Source: Caulobacteraceae bacterium
GTDB lineage: Bacteria > Pseudomonadota > Alphaproteobacteria > Caulobacterales > Caulobacteraceae
NCBI GenBank assembly: GCA_027487945.1
Contig: JAIYCQ010000015.1
Coordinates: 1-64,000, forward strand
Length of the DNA: 64,000 nt
Direction of reading: 5' to 3'
Every line of letters begins with the position of its first letter. Position 1 is the stretch's first letter. The position numbers and the translations under genes are program-made. Below the pieces are notes generated by a model that saw only the letters and a list, made by a program, of their open reading frames with translations, was not told the DNA's origin and made no database searches. This document shows positions 43,822 through 51,832 of the stretch, piece by piece.

Positions 43822-44772
43822 TTAACGCGGGGCGTAGCGGTCGACCCGCATCGAGGAAATCGTCCGGTCCATATCGATGGAGCGCAGGTCGCGGATGTCC
43901 CGGTCGACGTCGACGCAGCGGCCGCCGTAGTCGCTGTCGACGCAGATCGTCCAGCGCCCCTGGACCCGCAGGCTGCCGGCCGTGTCGTTGAATTCGCGGG
44001 GCAGGTTGCTGAAGTCGCTGTCGAAGGTGCGGGCGCGGCCGGTGAAGCCGGGACCGTCATAGAGGGTGATGCTGGCGCGGCCGGGATAGCCGCCGCCGCC
44101 ACCACCGGGGTATCCGCCACCGCCACCCGGGTAGCCGCCACCGGCCCCCGATCGCAGCGAGCTGATCGTCCGGTCCATGCCGATCGAACGCAGGTCGCGG
44201 ATGTCGCGGTCGAGCTCCACGCAGCGGCCGCGATAGTCACTGTCGACGCAGACGGTCCAGCGACCCTGGACGCGCGCGCTGCCGGCCGTGTCGTTGAACT
44301 CCCGCGGAAGGTTGCTGAAGTCGCTGTCGAAGGTGCGGGCGCGGCCCGTGAAGCCCGGGCCGTCGTAGAGGGTGATGCTGGCGCGGCCAGGATAGCCCCC
44401 GCCGCCGCCGGGGTATCCGCCCCCGCCGCCGGGATAGCCGCCGCCGCCGCGCGTCAGTCGCATGGAACTGATCGTGCGGCCCATGCCGACGGAGCGCAGA
44501 TCACGGACGTCCCGGTCCACGACCACGCAGCGGCCGCGGTAGTCGCTGTCGACGCAGACGCTCCAGGCGCCCTGGACCCGAACGCTCAGCGCCATGTCGG
44601 CGAACTGGCGCGGCAGGTTGGTGAAGTCGCGGTCATAGGTGACCGACCGTCCGGTGAAGTTGGGGCCTTCGTAGAAGGTGATCCGCGGGCGCCCGCCGAC
44701 CGGCTGAGCCATGGCCGTCGATGCGATTGCGGCAGCCGTGACGGCCACTCCCATCAGAAGGATCGTCTTCAT
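43822..44772 (-). CDS. Secreted protein with three beta/gamma-crystallin domains
   Basis: 316 aa: signal peptide (residues 1-22, ending TAMA), then three copies of an about 78-residue beta/gamma-crystallin domain at roughly 30-107, 131-208 and 233-310. Each has ITxYxGPxFTGR near the start, VCVDSDY(R/G)GRC and DLRSxxMxRTISS at the end. Gly-Gly-Gly-Tyr-Pro linkers (GGYPGGGGGYPGGG) separate them. Domains 2 and 3 are nearly identical, suggesting recent duplication. Family members can bind calcium or act as envelope or stress proteins; here the function is unknown. Confidence 0.9.
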   Translation of the reverse strand: MKTILLMGVAVTAAAIASTAMAQPVGGRPRITFYEGPNFTGRSVTYDRDFTNLPRQFADMALSVRVQGAWSVCVDSDYRGRCVVVDRDVRDLRSVGMGRTISSMRLTRGGGGYPGGGGGYPGGGGGYPGRASITLYDGPGFTGRARTFDSDFSNLPREFNDTAGSARVQGRWTVCVDSDYRGRCVELDRDIRDLRSIGMDRTISSLRSGAGGGYPGGGGGYPGGGGGGYPGRASITLYDGPGFTGRARTFDSDFSNLPREFNDTAGSLRVQGRWTICVDSDYGGRCVDVDRDIRDLRSIDMDRTISSMRVDRYAPR

Positions 44773-44849
44773 GGCCCCGTCTCCTCTTCCCGGACGCTGC
44801 TCCAGCGTCGTCTGGCGACACCACGCCGCACCACGGCGTGGAGGTCAAC

Positions 44850-45524
44850 CTACTCCGGCTGAACGCCGCCTGAACGCGCGGGCCCCAGCCCGCGTTGCTT
44901 CATCCGCCAGACCAGCACGTCGATGCGGTCCTGACCGAAGAACGGCTCGCCGTCGAAGACCATGGTCGGCACGCCCCAGTGGCCGGCGCTCTCCAGCGCC
45001 GCCTGGTTGGCCGCGATGGCCGCGTCCAGGCGCTCGGCCTCGTCCCGGGCGGTCGCTTCCAGCGCCTCCGGATCCAGTCCGGCGCGCTCGGCGGCCTTCG
45101 CCAGATGGTCGCCCTCGTGCCAGTTGTCGGTCGATCCCGACCAGATCAGCGACCCGACCTCGCTGATATAGGCCAGGCCTTTGCCGGCCTCGGCGGCGGC
45201 CTGGCCCATGCGGGTGACGCGATAGATGTAGGGCTGGTCGACCGGCACCTCGCCGCTGGCGATGTCCATGACGATCGGGTCGGGCCGGGGCCAGCGGACC
45301 GGCGTGCCCTGCATTTGAGCCAGTCGAAAGATGTCCCGCGCCAGATAAGGCGGCCACAACGGATTGACCCGCTTGAAGAACCCTTCGATCCGCACCGCGA
45401 TCGGCAGCACCGGCCGCACCACGACCTCCAGATCGTACTCAGCCTGCAGCGCGATCAGCTGCGGCGTGGCGAGATAGGAATAGGGACTTCTGAACGACCA
45501 GAAGACATCAACGCTGAGAGTCAC
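44850..45524 (-). CDS. 2-hydroxychromene-2-carboxylate isomerase (DsbA-like/GST kappa)
   Basis: 224 aa thioredoxin fold with the active Ser in VFWSFRSPYSYLATP and a C-terminal cis-Pro region SAGHWGVPTMVFDGEPFFGQ followed by DRIDVLVWRM. These glutathione-dependent isomerases act in naphthalene or other aromatic degradation; close homologs have unknown substrates. GTG start. Divergent from a TetR regulator 74 bases away. Confidence 0.88.
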   Translation of the reverse strand: MTLSVDVFWSFRSPYSYLATPQLIALQAEYDLEVVVRPVLPIAVRIEGFFKRVNPLWPPYLARDIFRLAQMQGTPVRWPRPDPIVMDIASGEVPVDQPYIYRVTRMGQAAAEAGKGLAYISEVGSLIWSGSTDNWHEGDHLAKAAERAGLDPEALEATARDEAERLDAAIAANQAALESAGHWGVPTMVFDGEPFFGQDRIDVLVWRMKQRGLGPARSGGVQPE

Positions 45525-45550
45525 CCGCGTTCCTCCGATTTTATCTTAGT

Positions 45551-45562
45551 TACCCATGAGTA
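45551..45562. promoter_or_regulatory. Imperfect palindrome between the isomerase and TetR genes
   Basis: TACCCATGAGTA: the halves TACCCA and TGAGTA are inverted with one mismatch pair. It is in the AT-rich middle of a 74-base divergent gap, a usual place for a TetR operator. Confidence 0.4.
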
Positions 45563-45598
45563 TAGGGCTAGGCTGCAACGCAGGCGAGAGAGAACTGG

Positions 45599-46246
45599 AT
45601 GCCCCCGGAGTGGAAGATGGAGAGCCGGTCGCCGGGCCCTCGTGGCGAGCGGGCCCGCGCCCGGCCGCGCGAGATCCTCGACGCGGCCCGTGATCTGTTC
45701 TCGCGCAAGGGCTTCGAGGCGGCGCGGATGGACGAGGTGGCCGCCGCCGTCGGCGTGACCAAGCCGGCCGTCTATCGGTACTTCCCCGGCAAGGACCGGC
45801 TGATCGAGGCCCTGCTCGAGGAGGACCTGGCAGTTCCGGGCCGTGCGCTGAACGCCTGGGTCGCCGACCATCCGGGGCCGATCGGCGACATGATCGAGGG
45901 CTTCTCGCAGCGACTGGCCGCCACCCAGGGGCACGGCCTCGCGCGCGGCTACCTGCTACTGGCCATGGACGAGTCGGGTCGCCGGCCCCAGATCGCCGAC
46001 TTCATCCGCCGCGAAATCCTGGAGCCGGGCCTGAAGGCGCTCGGCAGCGCTTTCCAGCGCGCCATGGATCGCGGCGAATTCGCCGCCGGCCATGATCCGG
46101 AGTTCATCGCGCGCCTGTTCTTCGCGCCCTTCCTTCAGGCTACGCTCGGCACCGTAGGCTACGCCCTGCCGGTGGGCGATGCCGCCGAGATCGAACGCTA
46201 CCGCCGCTTCCACGTCGCGGCGTTTTTGAGGGCGTTTTCAGCCTAG
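45599..46246 (+). CDS. TetR/AcrR family transcriptional regulator
   Basis: 215 aa. HTH at about residues 22-68 (PREILDAARDLFSRKGFEAA, MDEVAAAVGVTKPAVYRYFP), then a C-terminal domain of the TetR_C type (SAFQRAMDRGEFAAGHDPEF, ARLFFAPFLQATLGTVGYA). The first ATG follows GAGAGA; a second ATG six codons on is possible. It probably controls the divergent isomerase gene and itself. Confidence 0.9.
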   Translation: MPPEWKMESRSPGPRGERARARPREILDAARDLFSRKGFEAARMDEVAAAVGVTKPAVYRYFPGKDRLIEALLEEDLAVPGRALNAWVADHPGPIGDMIEGFSQRLAATQGHGLARGYLLLAMDESGRRPQIADFIRREILEPGLKALGSAFQRAMDRGEFAAGHDPEFIARLFFAPFLQATLGTVGYALPVGDAAEIERYRRFHVAAFLRAFSA

Positions 46247-46282
46247 CGGGGACAGGCGCCTCCGTGCGTGTCCCCCGCCGCA

Positions 46283-47650
46283 TCAGGCCCCGACAGCCTC
46301 AGCCCGCGCGGGGACGGGCAGCCGGTTCCCCGCCGCTTTCGCCCGCTTCTCGCCCCTGGCGATCTCCTTCATCAGGTCGTGGCAGTAGATGCCGAAGTCG
46401 ACCTGGATCGTGTGGCGCTTGGCCTCGTAGTACTGGGCGGTGTGGGTCTGCTCGTCCTTGACGATGACCTTCTCCATCTCCGCCGGCGGTGGCGGCAGGT
46501 ACTGGCCGGTCAGGTAGGCGGCGACCAGCTTGGACTGCTGCTCGGCGAAGTTCACCAGGGTCGGCAGCGGCTGGGCCAGGGCCATGTAGAACAGGTTCGG
46601 CACGCCCGGCTTCATCATGCGCTTGAACAGCGGCAGGCGGTGGTCGGCGTCCGGCACCAGGTCGGCGTCGTCGAAGAACGGGAACTTCATGTCGTAGCCG
46701 GTGGCGAAGACGATGGCGTCGACCTGTTCGACGCTGTCGTCGGCGAAGCGGACGTTCTTTCCCTCCAGCGCCTTGATCGCCGGCTTGAATTTCACATCGC
46801 CGCAGCCGGCGCGGGTCAGGAACTCGCCGCTGACCGAGGGGTGAGCCTCGAGCGGCTCGTGGTCGGGCTTGGGAAGACCGTAGTCCTCCATGTTGCCCAG
46901 GGTCTTCTTGATGGTTTTGCGCGCCAGGCTCAGGCCGAGCTTGCGCGGCATCCAGTGCGGCATCGAGGCTTTGTCGGCCGGCTTGCCGTTCATGTACTTG
47001 GGCAGCACCCAGACCCCGCGCCGGGCCGAGACCCACAGGTTCTTCGCGATCGGCCGCTGGGAGAGCTCGCTGGCGATATCCATCGCCGAGTTGCCCATGC
47101 CGACAACGACGATGTTCTTGCCGCGCATGTCGACCGGGTCGAACGGGTCGCTGTAGGCGTGACTGTGGAAGGCCGGACCGTCGAACTCGCCGGGATACTC
47201 CGGGATGCGCGGGCTCCAGTGGTGGCCGTTGCAGACAAACAGCACGTCGTAGAACCGCGTCTCGCCGGTCGAGAGCTTGACCTCCCACAGGCCGTCGGCG
47301 GTGCGGGCGGCCCTCTCCACGGCGGTGTTGAAGGTGATGGTCTCGCGCAGGCCGAAGTGGTCGACGTAATCCTTGAAGTACTGGAACAGCTGGGCGTGGT
47401 GCGGGAAGTCGGGCCACTCGGCGGGGACGGGGAAGTCCTCGAACGCCAGCCGCCACTTGCTGGTGTCGATGTGCAGGCTGTCGTAGCAGGCCGACATCCC
47501 GTTGGGGTTCTTGTAGTACCAGGTGCCGCCGATATCGTCGGACATCTCGAAGCAGTCGTAGGGAACCCCCACGTCCTTCAGCCGCTTGGCGGTAGTGAAC
47601 CCGCTGCAGCCGGCGCCGATGATGCAGGCCTTGGGCAGACGTTCGGACAC
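46283..47650 (-). CDS. Flavin-containing monooxygenase
   Basis: 455 aa. FAD motif IIGAGCSGFTTAKRL at the N-terminus, NADPH motif VVVGMGNSAMDIASEL near residue 190, the FMO/BVMO fingerprint FDGPAFHSHAY between them, and FATGYDMKFPFF near residue 320. It oxidises soft nucleophiles (N, S) or performs Baeyer-Villiger reactions. GTG start. Substrate unknown; nearby acyl-CoA and aromatic genes suggest a catabolic role. Confidence 0.9.
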   Translation of the reverse strand: MSERLPKACIIGAGCSGFTTAKRLKDVGVPYDCFEMSDDIGGTWYYKNPNGMSACYDSLHIDTSKWRLAFEDFPVPAEWPDFPHHAQLFQYFKDYVDHFGLRETITFNTAVERAARTADGLWEVKLSTGETRFYDVLFVCNGHHWSPRIPEYPGEFDGPAFHSHAYSDPFDPVDMRGKNIVVVGMGNSAMDIASELSQRPIAKNLWVSARRGVWVLPKYMNGKPADKASMPHWMPRKLGLSLARKTIKKTLGNMEDYGLPKPDHEPLEAHPSVSGEFLTRAGCGDVKFKPAIKALEGKNVRFADDSVEQVDAIVFATGYDMKFPFFDDADLVPDADHRLPLFKRMMKPGVPNLFYMALAQPLPTLVNFAEQQSKLVAAYLTGQYLPPPPAEMEKVIVKDEQTHTAQYYEAKRHTIQVDFGIYCHDLMKEIARGEKRAKAAGNRLPVPARAEAVGA

Positions 47651-47746
47651 GGTGGCGCTCCCTGGAAAGTCGTTCTGGTTATCGTTGTTCAGGGAAAGGT
47701 GTCGGGGCTTTCCGCGCGCGTCAACCGTGACGCAGCGGCGCCCTGC

Positions 47747-48088
47747 TTAGCGTGGGCCGCAGCGGGCGGTGCATTGGGTCCAGGCCGGGGCGCAGCTGTC
47801 CTCGTCGGCCGACAGGCAGAAATAGTAGTCCCGGTTGCAGCTGCGACGACATTGCCGCGTGTCGCCGGGCGCGGCCGTTCCGACCGGGGCCACCGGCGGC
47901 GGCATCGGAATCAGGGCGGCCAGCGCGCCGGCGTCGTCCCCGCCGCTATTGTCCGGCGTCTCCCCGACCGGCCCGCGCAGCGCCGATACCGGTTCGCCCT
48001 GGGCCGCGCGGATGCGTCCGTCGTCCTGCGCGCCGGCCGGCGCGGCGAGCGCGAGGGTCATCAGGGCGAGGAGGGCGAGGCGATGCAT
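47747..48088 (-). CDS. Small secreted cysteine-rich protein, unknown
   Basis: 113 aa from the ATG at 48088 (MHRLALLALMTLALAAPAGA, a signal peptide cleaved before QDDG). The middle is Pro/Ala/Gly-rich (IPMPPPVAPVG). The last 30 residues hold six cysteines: CRRSC, YYFC, DSC, QC and ARC, a spacing that could form three disulfides. I do not recognise a family. A start at 48130 is possible but would precede the signal peptide by 14 residues. Confidence 0.65.
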   Translation of the reverse strand: MHRLALLALMTLALAAPAGAQDDGRIRAAQGEPVSALRGPVGETPDNSGGDDAGALAALIPMPPPVAPVGTAAPGDTRQCRRSCNRDYYFCLSADEDSCAPAWTQCTARCGPR

Positions 48089-48139
48089 GACGCCACCCTG
48101 CCGGGCGACGGTTAAGGTCTGATTAACCATGTTGCGCCG

Positions 48140-48697
48140 CTAAAGACGGATCGGCTCGCCCGGCGGTCCGTCCCGCAGCAGGGCGGCCAGAAGACCGCCC
48201 AGGCCCTCGGGAAAAATGGTCTCCTGACTGCGCAGGATCTCCTCCGGCCCCCACCAGCGCATCGCCTTGACCACGCGCCGCTCCAGCGCGGTCCAGTGAT
48301 CGTCAACGAGATCCTCATGGTGCGCCCTGGCCAGGAAGTAGTGCTCGACCAGCCGGCGCGGCTCGCCCTCGACGGTCAGCACATGCTCGCGGATCCAGAC
48401 CACCGGACCGAGCTCCACCTCGGCATGCCCGGTCTCCTCGAACAGCTCGCGGCGGGCGGCCACGTCCAGGGCCTCACCCGCGTCGACGCCGCCGCCGACC
48501 GTGCACCACCAGCCGCCGGGGCCGGTGGCCTCGTCCTCGAACCGCATGAGCAGCAGCCGTCCGGCCGGAGAGAACAGCAGCAGCCGGACGGTGGGCCGCT
48601 CGCGGGGTTCCGCTGTCAGACCGTGCGCTGGGCCCGGTCCTTCTCGTTGGTCGATTTGATCATGTCCTTCACGGCCTGCCACTGGTCGTCGCCCCAT
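48140..48697 (-). CDS. NUDIX hydrolase
   Basis: Cleaves nucleoside diphosphate-linked substrates; 185 aa from the ATG at 48697. The Nudix box is GGGVDAGEALDVAARRELFE followed by ETGHA near residues 67-91, with VRLLLFSPAGRLLLMRFEDE before it. The first 26 residues overlap the upstream SDR gene and look unlike a NUDIX N-terminus. The real start may be the CTG at 48619 that overlaps the SDR stop as CTGA (48616-48619). Start uncertain, identity good. Confidence 0.85.
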   Translation of the reverse strand: MGRRPVAGREGHDQIDQREGPGPAHGLTAEPRERPTVRLLLFSPAGRLLLMRFEDEATGPGGWWCTVGGGVDAGEALDVAARRELFEETGHAEVELGPVVWIREHVLTVEGEPRRLVEHYFLARAHHEDLVDDHWTALERRVVKAMRWWGPEEILRSQETIFPEGLGGLLAALLRDGPPGEPIRL

Positions 48698-49530
48698 TCG
48701 GTCATGCGGGAGAAGTTGCCGCCGCTGGCGTTGTACTGGCCCCCGTCGATGGCGATGGTCTGGCCGTTCACATACTCAGAGCCCTTCGACAGCAGATAGA
48801 CCGCCAGGTTGGCCAGCTCGGCCATGTCGCCGACCCGGTTCATCGGGTTGCCGCTCATGTTCTGATAGGCGCTTTCCTGCTGGCCCGGATTCAGTCGCGC
48901 GCTCATGCCTTCGGTCGGGAAGGGGCCGGGCGCGATGGCGTTGAAGCGGATGCCCTTGGGACCCCACTCGACGGCCAGCGACTGGGTCATGACGTTCAGG
49001 CCCGCCTTGGACATGGCGCTGGGCACGGTGAACGGCCCGCCGTTCCACACCCAGGTGGTCAGGATCGAGATGACCGACGCCTTCTTCCCCTCGGCGATCC
49101 AGCGCTTGCCGCACTCCAGGGTGACGAAGAAGGAGCCGCGGAAGACGATGTTGGCGATGGCGTCGAAGCCGCGCGGCGACAGGTCCTCGGTGCGGCTGAT
49201 GAAGTTTCCGGCCGCGTTGTTGACCAGACCTGTCAGCGCCCCGCCGTCCGCCCAGATCGTGTCGACCATGTCCCTGATCGCTTCCGGCACCCGGATGTCG
49301 CAGGCGATGCCGACGACCTTGCCCGGGCTGTCCGGGTGGGCGGCCATCAGCTCCTTCGCCGTGTCCTCCAGAATGTTGCCGCGCCGGCCGCAGATGTAGA
49401 CCTCCGCCCCCAGCATCAGGCAGGCCTCGGCCATCACCTTGCCAAGGCCCGTGCCGCCGCCGGTGATCAGGATCCGCTCCCCGTTCATCAGGCCGGGGCG
49501 GTACATCAGGTCGTCGGGCTTGAAGGTCAT
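48616..49530 (-). CDS. 2,4-dienoyl-CoA reductase-like short-chain dehydrogenase
   Basis: 304 aa. NADP motif ILITGGGTGLGKVMAEACL, NNAAGNF, and instead of the usual YxxxK the segment FTVPSAMSKAGLNVM, followed by RFNAIAPGPFPTEGMSARL. This matches the DECR branch, which reduces 2,4-dienoyl-CoA from unsaturated fatty acids. I chose the ATG at 49530 (MTFKPDDLMYRPG). It may be cotranscribed with the NUDIX gene. Confidence 0.88.
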   Translation of the reverse strand: MTFKPDDLMYRPGLMNGERILITGGGTGLGKVMAEACLMLGAEVYICGRRGNILEDTAKELMAAHPDSPGKVVGIACDIRVPEAIRDMVDTIWADGGALTGLVNNAAGNFISRTEDLSPRGFDAIANIVFRGSFFVTLECGKRWIAEGKKASVISILTTWVWNGGPFTVPSAMSKAGLNVMTQSLAVEWGPKGIRFNAIAPGPFPTEGMSARLNPGQQESAYQNMSGNPMNRVGDMAELANLAVYLLSKGSEYVNGQTIAIDGGQYNASGGNFSRMTEWGDDQWQAVKDMIKSTNEKDRAQRTV

Positions 49531-49590
49531 GGCGTGTCTCCCTGTTTTCCACAGAGGGGGGCGCATGACGGTACGTCCGTCAACGGGAAT

Positions 49591-49598
49591 GCTAGACT
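49591..49598 (+). promoter_or_regulatory. Possible -10 element just before the Gre-factor gene
   Basis: GCTAGACT fits the Caulobacter -10 consensus GCTANAWC in seven of eight positions and ends 6 bases before the ATG, which would give a leaderless or nearly leaderless mRNA. The -35 (ATGACG, 49565) is too far away to be convincing. Confidence 0.35.
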
Positions 49599-49604
49599 GT
49601 CGCC

Positions 49605-50081
49605 ATGAGCGTCGCCTTCACCAAGGAAGAGGACTACGAGTCGGTCGCGGCCAACCTGCCCGACCGGCCGGTCTCCCCCCATGCCAACCTCGTCACGCCG
49701 GAAGGCCTCGCCGCCATCGAGGCGCAGCTGGCCTCGGCGCGGGCGGCGTACGCGTCCGCCCAGGGCGGCGACGTCAAGGACGACCGCACGGCCATGGCCC
49801 GCGCCACGCGCGACCTGCGCTACTGGTCCTCCCGCCGCGCCACCGCGCAGCTGGTCGAACCCACCGACGACGACGGAGCCGTCCGCTTCGGCGGCGCCGT
49901 GACCGTCGAGCGCGAGGACGGCCGCCGCCAGACCTGGCGAATCGTCGGCGAGGACGAGGCCGACCCCGCCGCCGGCAGCGTCAGCTACGTCTCGCCGCTG
50001 GCCCAGGCCGTGCTGGGCAAGACGGTCGGGGACCTGGTGCTGGTGGCCGGCGGCGAGGTGGAGATCGTGGGGGTGCGGTGA
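49605..50081 (+). CDS. GreA/GreB family transcript elongation factor
   Basis: 158 aa. An N-terminal coiled-coil part (TPEGLAAIEAQLASARAAYA, KDDRTAMARATRDLRYWSSR) followed by the FKBP-like C-terminal domain (FGGAVTVEREDGRRQTWRIV, GSVSYVSPLAQAVLGKTVGD). It is closer to GreB-type alphaproteobacterial paralogs than to the main GreA. It would rescue backtracked RNA polymerase or compete at its secondary channel. Confidence 0.88.
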   Translation: MSVAFTKEEDYESVAANLPDRPVSPHANLVTPEGLAAIEAQLASARAAYASAQGGDVKDDRTAMARATRDLRYWSSRRATAQLVEPTDDDGAVRFGGAVTVEREDGRRQTWRIVGEDEADPAAGSVSYVSPLAQAVLGKTVGDLVLVAGGEVEIVGVR

Positions 50082-50153
50082 GGCGCTGGGGACCGCTACG
50101 GGCTATCGCCGGAAGCGGTCCCCAAGCGGCCGGGATGACAATGGGGGGGTAGC

Positions 50154-51089
50154 GTGTATGAAGCCCCCGTGACCGACACCATCGACATCCACGCCGTCTA
50201 CGGCGTACCGCCCCGTGACGTGGTCGAGCCCCCCGGGACCGCGACCCGCTATTCGCCGTTCGCGCCCGGCAGCCCGGACTTCGCCGCCGTCCCGCCCGAT
50301 TCGCTGGCGTCGGTGACGATGCTCGCGCCGCCTGCGACGGCGGAGCGTCGCCATGTGCTGGCGCTGGCGCTGCGCGCGCTGACGCCTGCCGGCCGCCTGG
50401 TCGCAGCCGCGCCCAAGGACAAGGGCGGCTCGCGGCTGCGCAAGGAGCTGGAGGCCTTTGGCTGCGCGGTCAATGAAGAGGGCCGCCGGCACCACCGCAT
50501 CTGCACCGTCCGTCGGCCGGACGCCCCGCTCGGGCTGGACGAGGCCATCGCCCAGGGCGCGCCGCGCCTTGACCCGGGCCTCGGCCTCTGGACCCAGCCC
50601 GGCGTGTTCAGCTGGGACCGCATCGATCCGGGCAGCGCCCTGCTGATCGCTCACCTGCCGCCGCTGGCCGGCAAGGGCGCGGACCTGGGCGCCGGGCTCG
50701 GCCTCCTGTCCCACGCGGTGTTGGCCTCGCCCCGGGTCGAACATCTGACCCTGGTCGACCTCGACGGTCGGGCGGTCGAGGCGGCGAAGCGCAATGTGGC
50801 CGACCCCCGCGCCGAGATCCGTTGGGCCGACGTGCGCGCAACCGGAATCACCCCGGCCAGCCTCGACTTCGTGGTCATGAACCCGCCGTTCCATGATGCG
50901 GGGACCGAGGACAGGCAGCTGGGCCAGACCTTCATCCGTCAGGCGGCGTCGCTGCTGCGCAAGGGCGGGACCCTGTGGCTGGTCGCCAACCGTCACCTGC
51001 CCTACGAGACCCTGCTGACCGAGCTGTTTCGCAGCGCCACGCCCCGCGCCGACCAGGGCGGGTTCAAGGTCATCGAGGCGGTGAAGTGA
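50154..51089 (+). CDS. RsmC-like class I methyltransferase (16S rRNA guanine-N2)
   Basis: 311 aa. The C-terminal SAM-binding domain has ADLGAGLGLLSHAVLA and the catalytic NPPF in VVMNPPFHDAG, as in RsmC/RsmD m2G methyltransferases; the N-terminal half is a degenerate copy (LAAAPKDKGGSRLRK region). GTG start at 50154, or a GTG five codons on. It overlaps rsuA by GTGA, consistent with an rRNA modification pair. Confidence 0.88.
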   Translation: MYEAPVTDTIDIHAVYGVPPRDVVEPPGTATRYSPFAPGSPDFAAVPPDSLASVTMLAPPATAERRHVLALALRALTPAGRLVAAAPKDKGGSRLRKELEAFGCAVNEEGRRHHRICTVRRPDAPLGLDEAIAQGAPRLDPGLGLWTQPGVFSWDRIDPGSALLIAHLPPLAGKGADLGAGLGLLSHAVLASPRVEHLTLVDLDGRAVEAAKRNVADPRAEIRWADVRATGITPASLDFVVMNPPFHDAGTEDRQLGQTFIRQAASLLRKGGTLWLVANRHLPYETLLTELFRSATPRADQGGFKVIEAVK

Positions 51090-51832
51090 GCAAGGCGCCG
51101 GCCTCTCTGCGGCTGGATCGCCTGCTGGCCAACATGGGCTACGGCAGCCGCCGCGAGATCCAGGCGTTGGCGAAGAACGGCCGCATCCTGCTCGATGGTG
51201 AGCCGGTGCGCGACGCCGACCGGCGCATTCCGGTCACGGGCGACCTGCCCGCCCGGATGACCCTCGACGGCAGGGCCATCGACCCGCCGCCGGGCCTGAC
51301 CTTGATGCTGCACAAGCCGCTCGGCGTCACCTGTTCGCACAAGGAGGCCGGCGCACTGGTCTATGACCTCCTGCCGGCCCGCTGGCGGCAGCGGGACCCG
51401 GCGATCTCGACCATCGGCCGGCTGGACAAGGAGACCTCCGGCCTGCTGCTGATGACCGACGACGGCGACCTGCTGCATCGGGTCATCTCGCCCCGCCACC
51501 ATGTCGCCAAGCGCTACCGCGTCACCCTTGATCGCCCCCTGCGCGGCGACGAGGCGGCGACCTTCGCGGCCGGCGGGCTGATGCTGGAGGGCGAGACAAA
51601 GCCCCTGCTGCCGGCGGTGATGGAGACCCTGTCGCCGACCCTGGCCCTGCTGACCCTGACCGAGGGGCGCTACCATCAGGTGCGCCGCATGTTCGCGGCC
51701 ATGGGCAACCACGTCACGGCCCTGCACCGCGAAAGCCTGGGCGGCCTTGCGCTGCCCGGCGATCTGGAGCCCGGCGCCTGGCGGGTGCTCGAGGCGACCG
51801 ACATCGCCGCGATCTTCGCCGGACCGAACTAG
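51086..51832 (+). CDS. rsuA: Small-subunit rRNA pseudouridine synthase RsuA
   Basis: Makes pseudouridine 516 in 16S rRNA. About 248 aa: S4 domain (RLDRLLANMGYGSRREIQAL) and catalytic ISTIGRLDKETSGLLLMTDD with the nucleophile Asp, then RYHQVRRMFAAMGNHV. I chose the GTG at 51086, which overlaps the methyltransferase stop as GTGA (51086-51089). Its stop shares CTAG with the stop of the converging WYL gene. Confidence 0.93.
   Translation: MSKAPASLRLDRLLANMGYGSRREIQALAKNGRILLDGEPVRDADRRIPVTGDLPARMTLDGRAIDPPPGLTLMLHKPLGVTCSHKEAGALVYDLLPARWRQRDPAISTIGRLDKETSGLLLMTDDGDLLHRVISPRHHVAKRYRVTLDRPLRGDEAATFAAGGLMLEGETKPLLPAVMETLSPTLALLTLTEGRYHQVRRMFAAMGNHVTALHRESLGGLALPGDLEPGAWRVLEATDIAAIFAGPN

Noticed and set aside
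44090..44440. GGGGYP-coding tandem repeats as a DNA minisatellite feature
   Set aside because: They are the linkers of the crystallin protein and are explained by the coding sequence.
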